DNA of 64,000 bases from Deinandra increscens subsp. villosa (lineage: Eukaryota; Streptophyta; Magnoliopsida; Asterales; Asteraceae), in assembly GCA_039602395.1 (NCBI GenBank), contig JBCNJP010000023.1, positions 25,470,963-25,534,962 on the forward strand, read 5' to 3'. The notes under the pieces are model-generated. The model did not search any database and was not told the DNA's origin. It was given only the letters and a program-made list of their open reading frames with translations. The position numbers and the translations under genes were made by a program. This document shows, one piece after another, positions 11,610-21,772 of this stretch. Numbering within the stretch: position 1 is the stretch's first letter; the number at the start of each line of letters is the position of its first letter.

Positions 11610-12978
11610 TGTCACACCCCGACTGACGGCAAAATTACATCGGGGCGCGAATATTTTCCAGATGCTCACAACGCTAATTAAAGGTTGATGTATTTAGTCA
11701 TGCCACATTTCATAATATAAAGTCAAACAAAAGGCAAACAAGGTTCAATACATAACATGAGATCATAAATAAAAGTTCAATTAATTTATTTAGGTCTACT
11801 AAGTCCCATGCAATCATATGGTGACTGCATCATAATCAAGCGACATTACCTGTAACATGTGAAAAATAAAGGTCAACTACAAGAGTTGGTGAGTAATCAT
11901 AGGTTTAACAATGTCATAGTTTAAAGCATGCGTTCTACGAGATTAAGTGTAAATCAAGTATAATAACAACATAAAGTTGAGCATATATAGGTGTATGATC
12001 CAGACCTGACCATAAGGTTTTCAATCACGAGGCGCCACACGCGAGGCAGGCCAAATGGGCTTGTCAAGCCAATAGATCTATTACCGTTAAACCCGGATTT
12101 TACAGTTAATGTCACATGAGGTCGTTTTAGAGGTTGTCCAAAATCATAACACATCAAGCACATAGAGCTATCATGCAAGACTAACACATAATCGTTCATA
12201 GAGTACGCACGTAGTTTTAGTGAAAAATCATTCTAGAGTTTGATCATTGGTACATGTTGCACTCCAAAAATAAAAAAATAAAAAAATGGGGCTATGAATA
12301 CTAACCTGATAGGTGAATTAGTTGAGAGAAAAACTGAAGATAGCGGCGCGAAATCAAACCTGGAGATTACCTTGACGATCGAACGTGATAGTGGAACACC
12401 AAAAAACAAACAAATAAATAAATAAGTAAACAAATAGATAAAACATGCAACTCGAAATGGCACGATGGACATGATCGGATTCACGGCTCGTTGGTGATTT
12501 AATCAGGTGATAACGTACAAGAAGGGTCGTCTATCCTAAGGGTTCCAAAAACTCATTCTAAAACAAAATAAATAATTATTTATTTTTCATGATGATCAAA
12601 TCGTTTTTATGAGATCAAAAATATTATCTAAAGGCCCAAACATGATTATCTATATCCTAAACAACATGATGCCATTTAATTGATAATAATCCTAGATCTA
12701 ACACATTTTTATGATCATAACACAAATCTAACAAAAGAATACATAAATCCCTTTTCATAGAAAATTAGATCTAAGCATTATATTTCAACATATAACCAAA
12801 TGGACTTCTAAATCTAGGTGAAAATGATGTTTGAAGGTAGATTTGATGGTCTAGGTTAATAGATTTAAGATCTAACAGGATCTAAAAAAATCTAATAGGA
12901 AAAACATGGAAGAATTATAGATTTACGCACAAAAATTCTATTTTTTTTCTAATAAAACCCTAGATCTAAAGATAAGAT
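11610..12978. mobile_element. LTR-like fragment starting tgtcacacccc, and AT-rich DNA
   Basis: No convincing ORF. The start tgtcacaccccgactgacgg, followed closely by an inverted cggggcgcg, resembles an edge of a plant gypsy LTR, probably minus-oriented. A related edge may be the one at 1956. The far boundary is unclear; from about 12540 onward I see only AT-rich DNA with repeated tagatctaa words (12690-12970). Confidence 0.35.
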
Positions 12979-13620
12979 GTCGGGACTAGATTTGAGCACT
13001 ATGTTCTCATTTGATTCATCACACAAGTGCGGAAAACATGTGTGATGATCAATCTCGGTTGAATCAGCAGCCTTGCTACACCATAGATTTCTAAAACTCA
13101 AGAACACACACTAGAAACACCAAGAGCACACACACAAATGATCTCTTGTAGAATAAACCTAGAGTGACTCACAATAGGGTTTTCTCAATTGGTATTTATA
13201 CTACTAAAGAGCAAGGCACAAATAGAATGTTTGACACAACAATCATTACATAGAATTCTACAATAAATATTCCATCAGACGGACAAGTTCGCTAAGAACA
13301 TGTTCAAGTTCGCTAGGAATAAGTAAGTATGCCAAGAGTAAACTAGTCCGCTAAGAGAAAACTAGTCCGCTAACAAGTTCGCTAAGAACAAACTAGCCCG
13401 CTAACAAGTTCGCTAAGAATAAGAGCAAGTTCACTAAAAATATGAACAAGTCCGATAGGAATAAACAAGTTCGCTAAGACATATATAGAAATTTCAACAA
13501 TGAAGTACGCTAAGTATAAACAAGTCCGCTAAGTACAAAATACAAAAATTCGCTAAGTAGAAACAAGTTCGCTAAGACAAACTTAGACGTACACTAAGTA
13601 CAAACTTGAATTATATAAAA
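12979..13620 (-). repeat. Probable 3' LTR of G
   Basis: The layout resembles the LTRs of A and B: a run of aacacacac words, then a TATA-like element (ggtatttatac, a TATAAATA on the minus strand, near 13190), then the family's repeated word. I found no clear polypurine tract or CA end, so the edges are approximate. Confidence 0.4.
13279..13600. repeat. Repeated acaagttcgctaag word in G
   Basis: About fifteen variants of acaagttcgctaag and actagtccgctaag stand at irregular spacing of 15-35 bp. It is not a CRISPR: the spacers are too short, irregular and similar to one another. It parallels the word repeats of A, B, D and J. Confidence 0.75.
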
Positions 13621-13847
13621 AACACTAAGTCTTCATTCCAGCCAGTTTATCAAGAAGTCTTCACTAGAAATGCTCAACGGTGAATGGTTTGTGTTGCCAA
13701 CAACCAAAAACGGGTTCCAACAATTTCCACCCTTGCTGGAAATGCAAACACTTAAGCTTTATGCTACTTGAGCATAAATCTCCAGTATTCTCTAGCAACG
13801 GGCTTATGAAGGTCATAGATTGTAGTAAGTCCAAAATCATACAGCCT

Positions 13848-15780
13848 CTAAAGATCTTGCCATTCAAACTTCTTCAGGTCATTGTAGTTATTTAGCTCAA
13901 CCAATCTCTTTGAACGTTCAAGAATGACACTTGATCTATTGTCTTCCACCACCCAGCCATCAGCCTTTCTCAACACTTCCATTTCAAATATACCTCTGTT
14001 AATAAGCTTACTACACCACCAATTCAAAAACATTAAATAATAATTGGCATCGTAGCATTTATATGGCCTAAGCTGTGTCCGCATCTTTTGATAGTAGATA
14101 AGCTTCAAATAGGATCTTGAAAGAAGTCTGAGCTCGATAGCTGCAAAGAGTCTGATAGCATCAGCACCTTCTCTCTCGATCATCAATTCATGTGTCTTTC
14201 CCCTGTAGTACCAACTGATCATTGAAAATTTCTTCTGATTCCCTGAGACTTAACTTACACCTCCACTCCAATATCTTTGAACATTCCGCGATGAGGGGCA
14301 CGAAGACGTATTTTCTCTTTAAGTATCTGAGCCTTCTTCTCTTCCTCAGGAGTTTTCAGGTTCTTCTTGAACTCATAAGCAACAACAATTAGTGAAGCAG
14401 CTTTCATATCCTTTTCATGGTTAGTGAGGTTCACCAGATTTAGGTCCTTTAGTTGTTTAAGTTCCCAAGAGAACATACTGCAGATAGCTCTGAAGTCAGC
14501 AAAGAATTGAACGTATCCGTTCCGCCTCTTCACCAAAAATGCGTCAATGGCTTCATCAAATTTCCATCCAAGTATCTTAATCCCATAATTGACATTAGGG
14601 TTGGTAGGCATCTTTCTTAAGTTTTTCGCAGTGAACTGCAGCATAGCGTTAGTATTTGGAGCCAATCTTGCCCACTCGTCATATATAGGAGGATTATCTT
14701 TCCTTTTAAGGGCCTCAGTTCATTCCAGTTCCTTGATCCTGATTTGCTCCAACTTGGCCAGACGTCCAGTCTTTCGGTAGTCGATCACAAATTTTCGGAG
14801 ACCCTTAAGTTTCTTCTCATTGTAAGACTTTTTCTCCACATTCTTGAATCTAAGATAGTTTCGGAGATCTTTGAAAGTCATCCTGTTGATAGAGGAGATA
14901 ACATAGTCTTTAGTTTCAGGTTCAGGAATTTCCTCAGATGGATTTTCAGGAGAAGGAATATATGTTTTGCCGATTTCATGTATTAGATCAGAAAGACAGT
15001 CGCGGATAGGAGTAAATTTAACCGTTTTGTTGGTGTTAGCAAAGACATCCATCAGGGGATCAGATTCATCTTTAACATTTTGATCTTTAGGAAGGTGAGA
15101 GTTCAACCTTTCCTCATCAGTATAGAGCTTTGGTAGCTTAGTATCGGTTAGTCTCATTAGAAAATCCAACGGGAAGCTGTCACTCATAAGAGATCTCACC
15201 ATACGAGCTGTTTCAGACATATCAGCATCATCTACATCAGTACCTTCTAAGTTGGTGAAAATGCGGATTGTAGGCTCATCTGTTTTGGCTGACTCCGATC
15301 GTTCTGGTAATGTACTTGAGCCCTTTTTGTATATAACAGCAGGAGGGTGTCCGGATTCATACCTTTTAAGGCATTCGCTTTTTTTTTCAACCAGTCTATT
15401 TTGCTCACTGATTGTTTCTTCAATGATAGCTCGACGAGATTTATCCTTTTCAGCTTCCTTTCTTTGATGTTTAGCAACAGTTTCCTCAGGAGTTAACTTC
15501 CTTTTTCCCTTATCTTTGTTAGAAGATTCTGGTTGCTCTGTGGAAGGTTCTTGTGGAGCTACTACCTTAGCATCAGCATATTCTTCTTCAGAATCAGATG
15601 AAAAAAGGACAAATTTAGCTACATAGATTTGATCACGTGGAGCTGGCTCAGAAGTAACAATCGGAGCAGTGTGAGTGGGAAGTTCTTGAGCATCACCCTT
15701 TTCAAGGTCAACAACTTCAGCTTCTGTTGGCATGGTACCTGGAACATATGGGGCATTATCCAGAGCGGGATTCTCATCCT
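13848..15780 (-). pseudogene. Extra 3' ORF of G, C-terminal part
   Basis: Three minus-strand blocks form the second half of the extra ORF of a SIRE-like element: 15780-14720, 14665-14255 and 14222-13848. Visible features are a charged, Glu/Lys-rich section, a segment with MTFKDLRNYLRFKNVEKKSY, and a C-terminal part with RPYKCYDANYYLMFLNWW and ADGWVVEDNRSS. The last resembles GWIVNEDNFDFKFQF in the extra ORF of F, so the two are related. Such ORFs are often called env-like in SIRE elements, but I see no signal peptide or membrane anchor and make no functional claim. B entered at 15780; the first residues of the block reading through 15823 come from B's LTR. Confidence 0.6.
15776..15780. repeat. 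Target-site duplication of B, left copy
   Basis: ATCCT; identical to 21768-21772. Confidence 0.9.
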
Positions 15781-16148
15781 TGTAGAAATGAGAAACGATC
15801 TTACTACTGCGTGTATCAATCAATCATAGCAATAACGGATGTAAATAAGAGAATTCTTATTGATCACATGAAGATACAAAGAAGACTCTCTAGTTTCTCT
15901 CTCTAGAAACACACACAGAAAGGTGTAGAATGATAGAAGTGTTTCAACTGGTTACTTGCACATTCTAACACGAACCTATTTATACTAAGTGACTAAACAC
16001 CCAGCGTATCAAACTGATACGCCGGACCACATGGTCCGCCGGACCATGTGGTACGCCCATAACCAAATAGTCACTACAACTATCACTTAGACACGCTCAC
16101 ATAGATACAATACACGAGACACTCATAGCATAGGAATATGCTCTAACA
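15781..16148 (-). repeat. 3' LTR of element B
   Basis: Plus-strand ends are TGTAGAAATG and CTCTAACA; 368 bp. It holds two hairpins: gcgtatca/tgatacgc, and accacatggtcc/ggaccatgtggt with a 3-base loop. The second contains the ggacca word of the leader. Confidence 0.95.
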
Positions 16149-16160
16149 AACTCCCCCTTA
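16149..16160 (-). promoter_or_regulatory. Polypurine tract of B
   Basis: The plus strand reads aactccccctta directly next to the 3' LTR, a purine run on the coding strand. Further copies of ctcccccta occur inside the 3' region (about 17552 and 17639). Confidence 0.8.
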
Positions 16161-16964
16161 ACGTGTAGTGTATCTATTTTCTAACTAAACTTCAGTCTTC
16201 AATCTTCAACATTGCTGCATCCGATCTTTGACTTGAAATCTTGTCAGAAATAGAGCTTGCATGGCTGGATCACTCTTGGATCATCTTTGCACTTCAAGAT
16301 CCACTTGTGAAAGATACTTCATACTCTCCCTCTCACCATGCTTGAGTCTTGACACACAAACCTGCAATTTCAGAAGACAGAAACGCGGTTTCCTTTTCTT
16401 TTGAAAATTAATTAATCTTGGCGCAAAACTTCTCTTCGAGAATCCAAGATATAATTTTGAAATTTTGATTTCGTATCACATATCGATTGGTCGAAAACAA
16501 ATAAGAAACAAAATCTTTTTGGCTTTTTGAAACTTTACATCAAAACACACCGAAAATCTTTCTGAACTTTTCAGATATGAAACATAAATGCAATACTGAA
16601 TCAGACACTATTTTTGTCTTTTGCAAGAAAGATCACAACTTGGGATCATATTGGTCATATCATGCTGAACTACACTTCAATTTCAATTACTTTAGCACAC
16701 AAGTCATGTCGATTACTGGTATAATTTGTCCATCTTAAACTCAGGCACAATCATACTCATAACATCTGGATATGTTATTGATTGATTTAGTTTGCTTTGA
16801 CCAGTGTACCCCACACTATCAGACATACTCAGATATGATTTTGCTTTTTTTTTTATCACACTTTGTGGTTTCATTTGTGATTTAATCACATAATGATTGT
16901 ATTCATGATTTAGTCAACTATGTTCCATGCAAAAAGAAATAAGAATGTTAAATCGTCTACCTTA

Positions 16965-17180
16965 AGGTCGATCTTTCGATACGCAGATAAGGCCTCGGAT
17001 TTAACAAAATAAGAAAATAAAACAAGTTGAAATTGTATAACTCAACAACAATCAGGTCGGTACTCCCGTACACGCAGAGAAAGTCCGATGAGTTATACGA
17101 AACACCAAAGAAAATAAAGCAGAACGTCAAACGAACAACAATCAGGTCGATCTTTCGATACGCAAAGAAAGTCCGATCGT
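16965..17180 (-). repeat. Three-unit 3' UTR repeat of B
   Basis: Units start near 16966, 17054 and 17147, so the spacing is about 90 bp. Each carries aggtcg(a/g)tc followed by a cgcag/cgcaaag core; units 2 and 3 are preceded by aacaacaatc. Confidence 0.8.
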
Positions 17181-17374
17181 TTGACAAAATAAAGAAAATT
17201 AAACAAGTTTAAATCTTTGCAAAATGAACACATGTATACACAGTGACTTCTCATTTTCTTTTTCACATATCTTTACCCTGATATCATGAGACATGCATCA
17301 AGATGTTGTCCACTTGGTCAAGCATTAGTATTTAATGTGTTTATCACATCTGAATACTTTCTGATTTAATGCCC

Positions 17375-17395
17375 AGCCTACCAAGTACATCAAAC
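17375..17395 (-). other. Conserved GGTAGGCT block in the 3' UTR of B
   Basis: The plus strand carries agcctaccaagtacatcaaa; same position relative to the three-unit repeat as in A, C, E and J. Confidence 0.65.
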
Positions 17396-17843
17396 AATGA
17401 TCTTATGGCTTTTTCATCTATTTTATCCATGAGTCAGACACGTAAGCCAATGTACCATCATTTCCCAATCATGTTGGATACAATTTCTCATTTTTCAATG
17501 TTTTTGTATTTTTCTATTTTTTTTTTCAATGTTTTTGTATTTTCTGTTTTTCTCCCCCTTAAAATGAAAACTCTATTTTTGGATTTTCATTTTAATACCA
17601 ACAAAACACAAAGACACTATTTTTGGTTTTCAATTTTCTCCCCCTAAACTACATACGAAATGTAAAAGAAAGAAAATTGACCTTTCGACATGGATACCTT
17701 TCAAGTTTAGCTTTCAGAAAAATATCAGTTTTGAAATTTGATAGCACATGTAATTTAAGTTAAATCAGCAGAATACTTCTCCATCAGTAACTTTGCAATC
17801 ACCAACGGGCCTTCTAGAAGTACCTGCACACTGGTCAAACACA

Positions 17844-20273
17844 TCAGTTTATAAATGACCCGAAGCGAATTGCTTCTGGTCGACCAGTATCTTGGTTTCC
17901 TTTTGAAACCACTTTAGGTTTCCAGATTTGTTGTTTCGGTAAATCGGTATCTGATGAACTTGTCACAGTTGATTGGGACGAACAACCTACATATGGAACA
18001 TTTTGAAAACGAGGAATAAATCTTCCTTGAGTTTTGAAAAATGTAGGTTGTGGATATTCATCAAATACTCTGCCATTTTCATCAATGAATCGTTGTTTGG
18101 CAGCTTTACCAACAAATGGAACCTTTCCTTTCCTTGAACTAGAAGCAGCAGAAACCGGACAATCTTGTGCCAGATGCCCTTTTTGTCGGCAATTGTAACA
18201 CAAGCGATTGTGTACATTTCTTCGCTTTGGAACCTGCATAGCTTCACAAACATATTCATCTCCAAAATGATCATAAAAATTATCATATACCTGTAATCGA
18301 TGATCATGAACCCATTTGGATGTCGGGCTCTTTGGAGTAGAATTGGATCCTCCAGAAGAATATTTAGCACCTTGTTGCTTCTTGGTCTTTGAATCAACAT
18401 TCGTCACAAAAACTTCAGCAACTTTCCGAGCATCTACGCAATGTAGCGGGAATTCTTTATCAGAAAATATTTGTTCCGAACCCTTGAGTTTGTAAAACCT
18501 CTCGGGTTGAACTTTGTTAGCTTTAAAAACTTCTTTCTTCATTTGCTTCAGATTAACTTTCTTCAAATGCTGTTGCTGTTGAACCATTGAAACATTCACA
18601 TCAACTTGTTTCTTTTGAAATCCCAAACCTGTATATTTTCCAGAAACGTTCTCTTCTGAATCAGATGATTTATGCCCGTTCTTTGCAAGACGAGAAAATT
18701 CAGCTTTAACTTTCTTGATATCTTTTGGAGCATTGATAATTGTTTCATCAATGTCAGCTTTTGAAGACGAAGACCCAGTCACAACCTTTTGAGCTTCAGA
18801 AACTTCAGTACTTTTGCCTTTTTCCTTTTGCTTTTCTTCAACAGATTTGGAACCAACAAACTCAGAATAAACACCAATCTCAGCCTTGTCTTTCAAATCA
18901 TGAACTCCTTCTTTGAGACTTCCTGGTGGCGAGACTGTCTTGTTAAACATCTTCTCAAAATTTTCATCTTTGGCCAGAAAACTTGTAAAAGGTTGTGAGT
19001 TAGTAACATTGTTCAAAAGATGTTTTGAATCAATGACTTCAATCTTTAATTCAGAAATTCTTTGATGAGCTTCAGCCAACTCTTTTTCTGTTGCAATGAG
19101 CTTCTTTGCCACTTTGTTAGTTTCATACTTTTGCAATCTTAACTCATCAAATCCGGCCACCAATTCCTTCTCGAGTTTATCTTCATTTCTTTTCTGAATA
19201 TCCAAATTTGCATTTTGCAACTTGTTCACTCTAACCAACTCCCTCTTCTCATCAAGTAACTTTTCTATATCAGTCTGATAAGATTGAATCTTAGTAGCTT
19301 GATCAACAGAGAGTTGAGTAAGAGTATCAAGTCTGAACTTTGATTTATCAAAAAGATTTTGAAAATCTTTTGCAGTATCCTCAGCTTCATCCTTCCATTT
19401 CTTTACTTCTTGAACTAATTCATCCTTTTCTGCAGATAATTTTGTAAATTTCTTTTCAAATTCCTGCTCAACACCTTGAAACTGCAACTCTTTTTCAATT
19501 AACTCTGTCTGAAAAACTGAAAGCTTTTCTTTTTGAGATTCGAACTCTTGAATCATACCTTCTAACTTTTCTCTATCAGCAATCAAATCTTCTTTTTCCT
19601 TAACTAAACCTTGAATCATTTTATCTTTTTGAGAACAAAACTCACAGACAGATTCATAACCACTATTTCCATTACTACTAACATCTGAATTAGAATCTGT
19701 TATCTCTTCTTCGTCATCACTGTGAACAATCTGAGCAACAAAACAAGACTCATCAGGAAAATCAGCAGCCCAATCATAACCTTCATTCGATGTTTGTTCT
19801 TTTGATGCAGAAGAAATAGCAGTCAAAGCAATTTGAGGTGAAGTAGTTTTATCAGCTGTCTGAACCACCTTTTCTTTTGCGGGACACTCACGAGCAAAAT
19901 GACCATATTTGGAACATTTGAAACATTTGATCTGTGACTTATTCAAACCAAGTTTGTCTCCTTGAAAAATAGATGTCGTTCCATATTTCTTAATAAACCT
20001 TCTACCTCTTTCAGTTAGCATAGCAAACTGCCACTCCAAATCTAATTTGTTCAACTGATCTTCATCCATATGATCTAAATCCTCTCTATATAGACAAGAG
20101 CTACCAATTTGACTAAATATATCGCCAGAAGAAGATGATATGAATCCAGATAACAACGCAACTAAATCTTCAGCTGACTTCCCATTAATCGAACTGGCAG
20201 ATGATCTATCAGGAGTAGTGAAACTGCACCCCCTTGATGAACTTTCATACTTTCCTGATCCATGATTAGCCAC
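17844..20273 (-). CDS. gag: Gag-derived protein of B: two zinc knuckles and a coiled coil, 809 aa
   Basis: This is the longest open frame in the window. It encodes the C-terminal two thirds of a copia Gag: a short region with LEWQFAMLTERGRRF (about 80-94), zinc knuckle 1 CFKCSKYGHFAREC (117-130), an acidic stretch, a long coiled coil (about 215-425), basic segments, zinc knuckle 2 CYNCRQKGHLAQDC (about 690-703) and a tail ending GSFIN. Zinc knuckles bind RNA and the coiled coil probably mediates self-association; both acts belong to particle assembly in the cytoplasm. The capsid core that should precede it has been deleted and the upstream gag start is in another frame, so use of the first Met is a guess. 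A pyrimidine-rich TGTGCAG follows the stop. No pol is present. Confidence 0.8.
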   Translation of the reverse strand: MANHGSGKYESSSRGCSFTTPDRSSASSINGKSAEDLVALLSGFISSSSGDIFSQIGSSCLYREDLDHMDEDQLNKLDLEWQFAMLTERGRRFIKKYGTTSIFQGDKLGLNKSQIKCFKCSKYGHFARECPAKEKVVQTADKTTSPQIALTAISSASKEQTSNEGYDWAADFPDESCFVAQIVHSDDEEEITDSNSDVSSNGNSGYESVCEFCSQKDKMIQGLVKEKEDLIADREKLEGMIQEFESQKEKLSVFQTELIEKELQFQGVEQEFEKKFTKLSAEKDELVQEVKKWKDEAEDTAKDFQNLFDKSKFRLDTLTQLSVDQATKIQSYQTDIEKLLDEKRELVRVNKLQNANLDIQKRNEDKLEKELVAGFDELRLQKYETNKVAKKLIATEKELAEAHQRISELKIEVIDSKHLLNNVTNSQPFTSFLAKDENFEKMFNKTVSPPGSLKEGVHDLKDKAEIGVYSEFVGSKSVEEKQKEKGKSTEVSEAQKVVTGSSSSKADIDETIINAPKDIKKVKAEFSRLAKNGHKSSDSEENVSGKYTGLGFQKKQVDVNVSMVQQQQHLKKVNLKQMKKEVFKANKVQPERFYKLKGSEQIFSDKEFPLHCVDARKVAEVFVTNVDSKTKKQQGAKYSSGGSNSTPKSPTSKWVHDHRLQVYDNFYDHFGDEYVCEAMQVPKRRNVHNRLCYNCRQKGHLAQDCPVSAASSSRKGKVPFVGKAAKQRFIDENGRVFDEYPQPTFFKTQGRFIPRFQNVPYVGCSSQSTVTSSSDTDLPKQQIWKPKVVSKGNQDTGRPEAIRFGSFIN

Positions 20274-20352
20274 AAATGCTGTTTGAGGTGGATTTGATGT
20301 ATCATAACCAGATGATTTAGACTTTGCATTGATACTTGCAGAATTTTGTCCA

Positions 20353-20647
20353 TGAGATAACCATAAACTTTTTGTTCAAGTTCATAACTTCTTCGTTCAT
20401 CGTTATCAAAATCTTGAATCTCTTTATATTCCCCATTGTCAGTTGGACGCACATACAACGTTCGAATCGGAATCCACAAATCAATATCATTTGTGCTGAT
20501 GTATGCAGAGAAACGTTGCTTCGAATTTTGATAATCTTCCAATTTTAACAACTTGGGAACTTTCTGACTTGTTCCTATTTCATTATCGAAATTGAGCATA
20601 GCTTGTACCGTGCTTTGCATAGCCGCAAATGCTTGAAAATCGGACAT
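20353..20647 (-). pseudogene. Gag N-terminus of B, cut by an internal deletion
   Basis: The start codon at 20647 opens MSDFQAFAAMQ and TSQKVPKLLKLEDYQ, matching the gag starts of A and D. After SYELEQKVYGYL (about 20353) the sequence jumps to DNA that in A lies some 150 codons later (HGQN...). The missing piece is the capsid core containing LWDAL and NDQYKK. The deletion also shifts the frame, so this N-terminus reads on only to 20162 in a frame unrelated to Gag. Confidence 0.8.
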
Positions 20648-20854
20648 TTTTCAACGTAAAATGATACTTCAAAACTTCGAACTCAAAAACGAAGGTCTTC
20701 CAAGCGGATTTTGGGGGTCAAAACTGCTCGGTATTGGCCGTAGGCCGGTACAAGTCCTAGATCTCGGAAAGACGAACGTTTTGGCTGGTATTGGGTTCCG
20801 TAACTCCAAACGGTTTGCAAGTTACGTCAGTTTTGGTGAAAGTCACTTTTCTGT

Positions 20855-21170
20855 CAGCGGACCAAAACAAAGTCAGCGGACCAGATTCCGGATCAGTGTG
20901 AAACTGCGGATCAGATAACTCCCAGCGGACTAGATGGTATTCAGCGGACCAGAAATGAACTAGCGGAACAGAATTGAACTAGCGGACCAGATGCCGGATC
21001 AGATGAACTAGCGGACCAGAAATCTTCAGCGGATCAAATTTGGTACGGCGGACCAAATAAACCAGCGGATCACACTGATACGCTGTAACTGCTGCGGATC
21101 AGACTGATGAAGACTGCCTAGCGGATCAAATGGCGGACCAGACTGTTTTTCGGGCGGACCAGTCGCAGAA
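20855..21170 (-). repeat. Leader of B made of repeated gcgga(c/t)cag words
   Basis: About seventeen variants of agcggaccag, gcggatcag and ccggatcag occur in roughly 310 bp between primer-binding site and gag. The B LTR carries the same ggacca word in its hairpin. There is no fixed period. Confidence 0.85.
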
Positions 21171-21385
21171 AATGTAAAAATCGACTGATTTTCACAATTT
21201 TTGACAATTGAAGCTGAAAACTGGATCAATATGATGCGAAACCACTCCAGGAGCATACAGAAATCATTTTTATCCTTGGAATCACTCAGAATTGGAAGAA
21301 ATTGAAGAAAAACTTACCAAACCCAAGCTTTCTCTCTCTAAACCTCCGAAAATTGATCAAAAACACAGCAGTAGAGCAACCAAAA

Positions 21386-21397
21386 GCTCTGATACCA
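21386..21397 (-). promoter_or_regulatory. Primer-binding site of B (initiator tRNA-Met)
   Basis: Plus strand gctctgatacca, 2 nt from the LTR at 21400. Confidence 0.95.
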
Positions 21398-21399
21398 CT

Positions 21400-21767
21400 T
21401 GTAGAAACGAGAAACGATCTTACTACTGCGTGTATCAATCAACCATAGCAACAACGGATGTAAATAAGAGAATTCTTATTGATCACATGAAGATACAAAG
21501 AAGACTCTCTAGTTTCTCTCTCTAGAAACACACACAGAAAGGTGTAGAATGACAGAAGTGTTTCAACTGGTTACTTGCACATTCTAACACGAACCTATTT
21601 ATACTAAGTGACTAAACACCCAGCGTATCAAACTGATACGCCGGACCACATGGTCCGCCGGACCATGTGGTACGCCCATAACCAAATAGTCACTACAACT
21701 ATCACTTAGACACGCTCACATAGATACAATACACGAGACACTCATAGCATAGGAATATGCTCTAACA
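21400..21767 (-). repeat. 5' LTR of element B
   Basis: 368 bp, identical to 15781-16148 except for four transitions, each C here and T in the 3' LTR on the plus strand. This copy would drive transcription. Confidence 0.95.
21596..21603 (-). promoter_or_regulatory. TATA-like box in the 5' LTR of B
   Basis: The minus strand reads TATAAATA, suitably placed to start a transcript entering the element. Inferred from sequence only. Confidence 0.5.
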
Positions 21768-21772
21768 ATCCT
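21768..21772. repeat. Target-site duplication of B, right copy
   Basis: ATCCT; identical to 15776-15780. Confidence 0.9.

Larger units (their letters stand above)
16149..17843 (-). other. 3' untranslated region of B
   Basis: About 1.7 kb without a convincing gene, between the gag stop and the 3' LTR. Near-identical DNA is present in C and a diverged version in A. Parts of it (the agcctaccaag block and the three-unit repeat) resemble the region after pol in E. This suggests pol was deleted between the start of protease and this region. ORFs of 76-101 codons in A, B and C overlap the repeat; I do not call them genes. Confidence 0.7.
15781..21767 (-). mobile_element. Element B: young gag-only Ty1/copia retrotransposon
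   Basis: B is structurally complete: perfect 5-bp target duplication, two 368-bp LTRs, tRNA-Met primer-binding site and polypurine tract. Reading on the minus strand it has a repetitive leader, a gag with a deleted capsid core, a 1.7 kb 3' untranslated region, and no pol. The LTRs differ at only 4 positions by eye (about 1.1 percent), so it inserted recently. It must have used enzymes from another element. It sits in the extra ORF of G. C at 61863 is a close relative. Confidence 0.95.

Noticed and set aside
13279..13600. CRISPR-like array
   Set aside because: The repeats are short, degenerate and irregularly spaced, the spacers resemble one another, and the surrounding DNA is plant retroelement.
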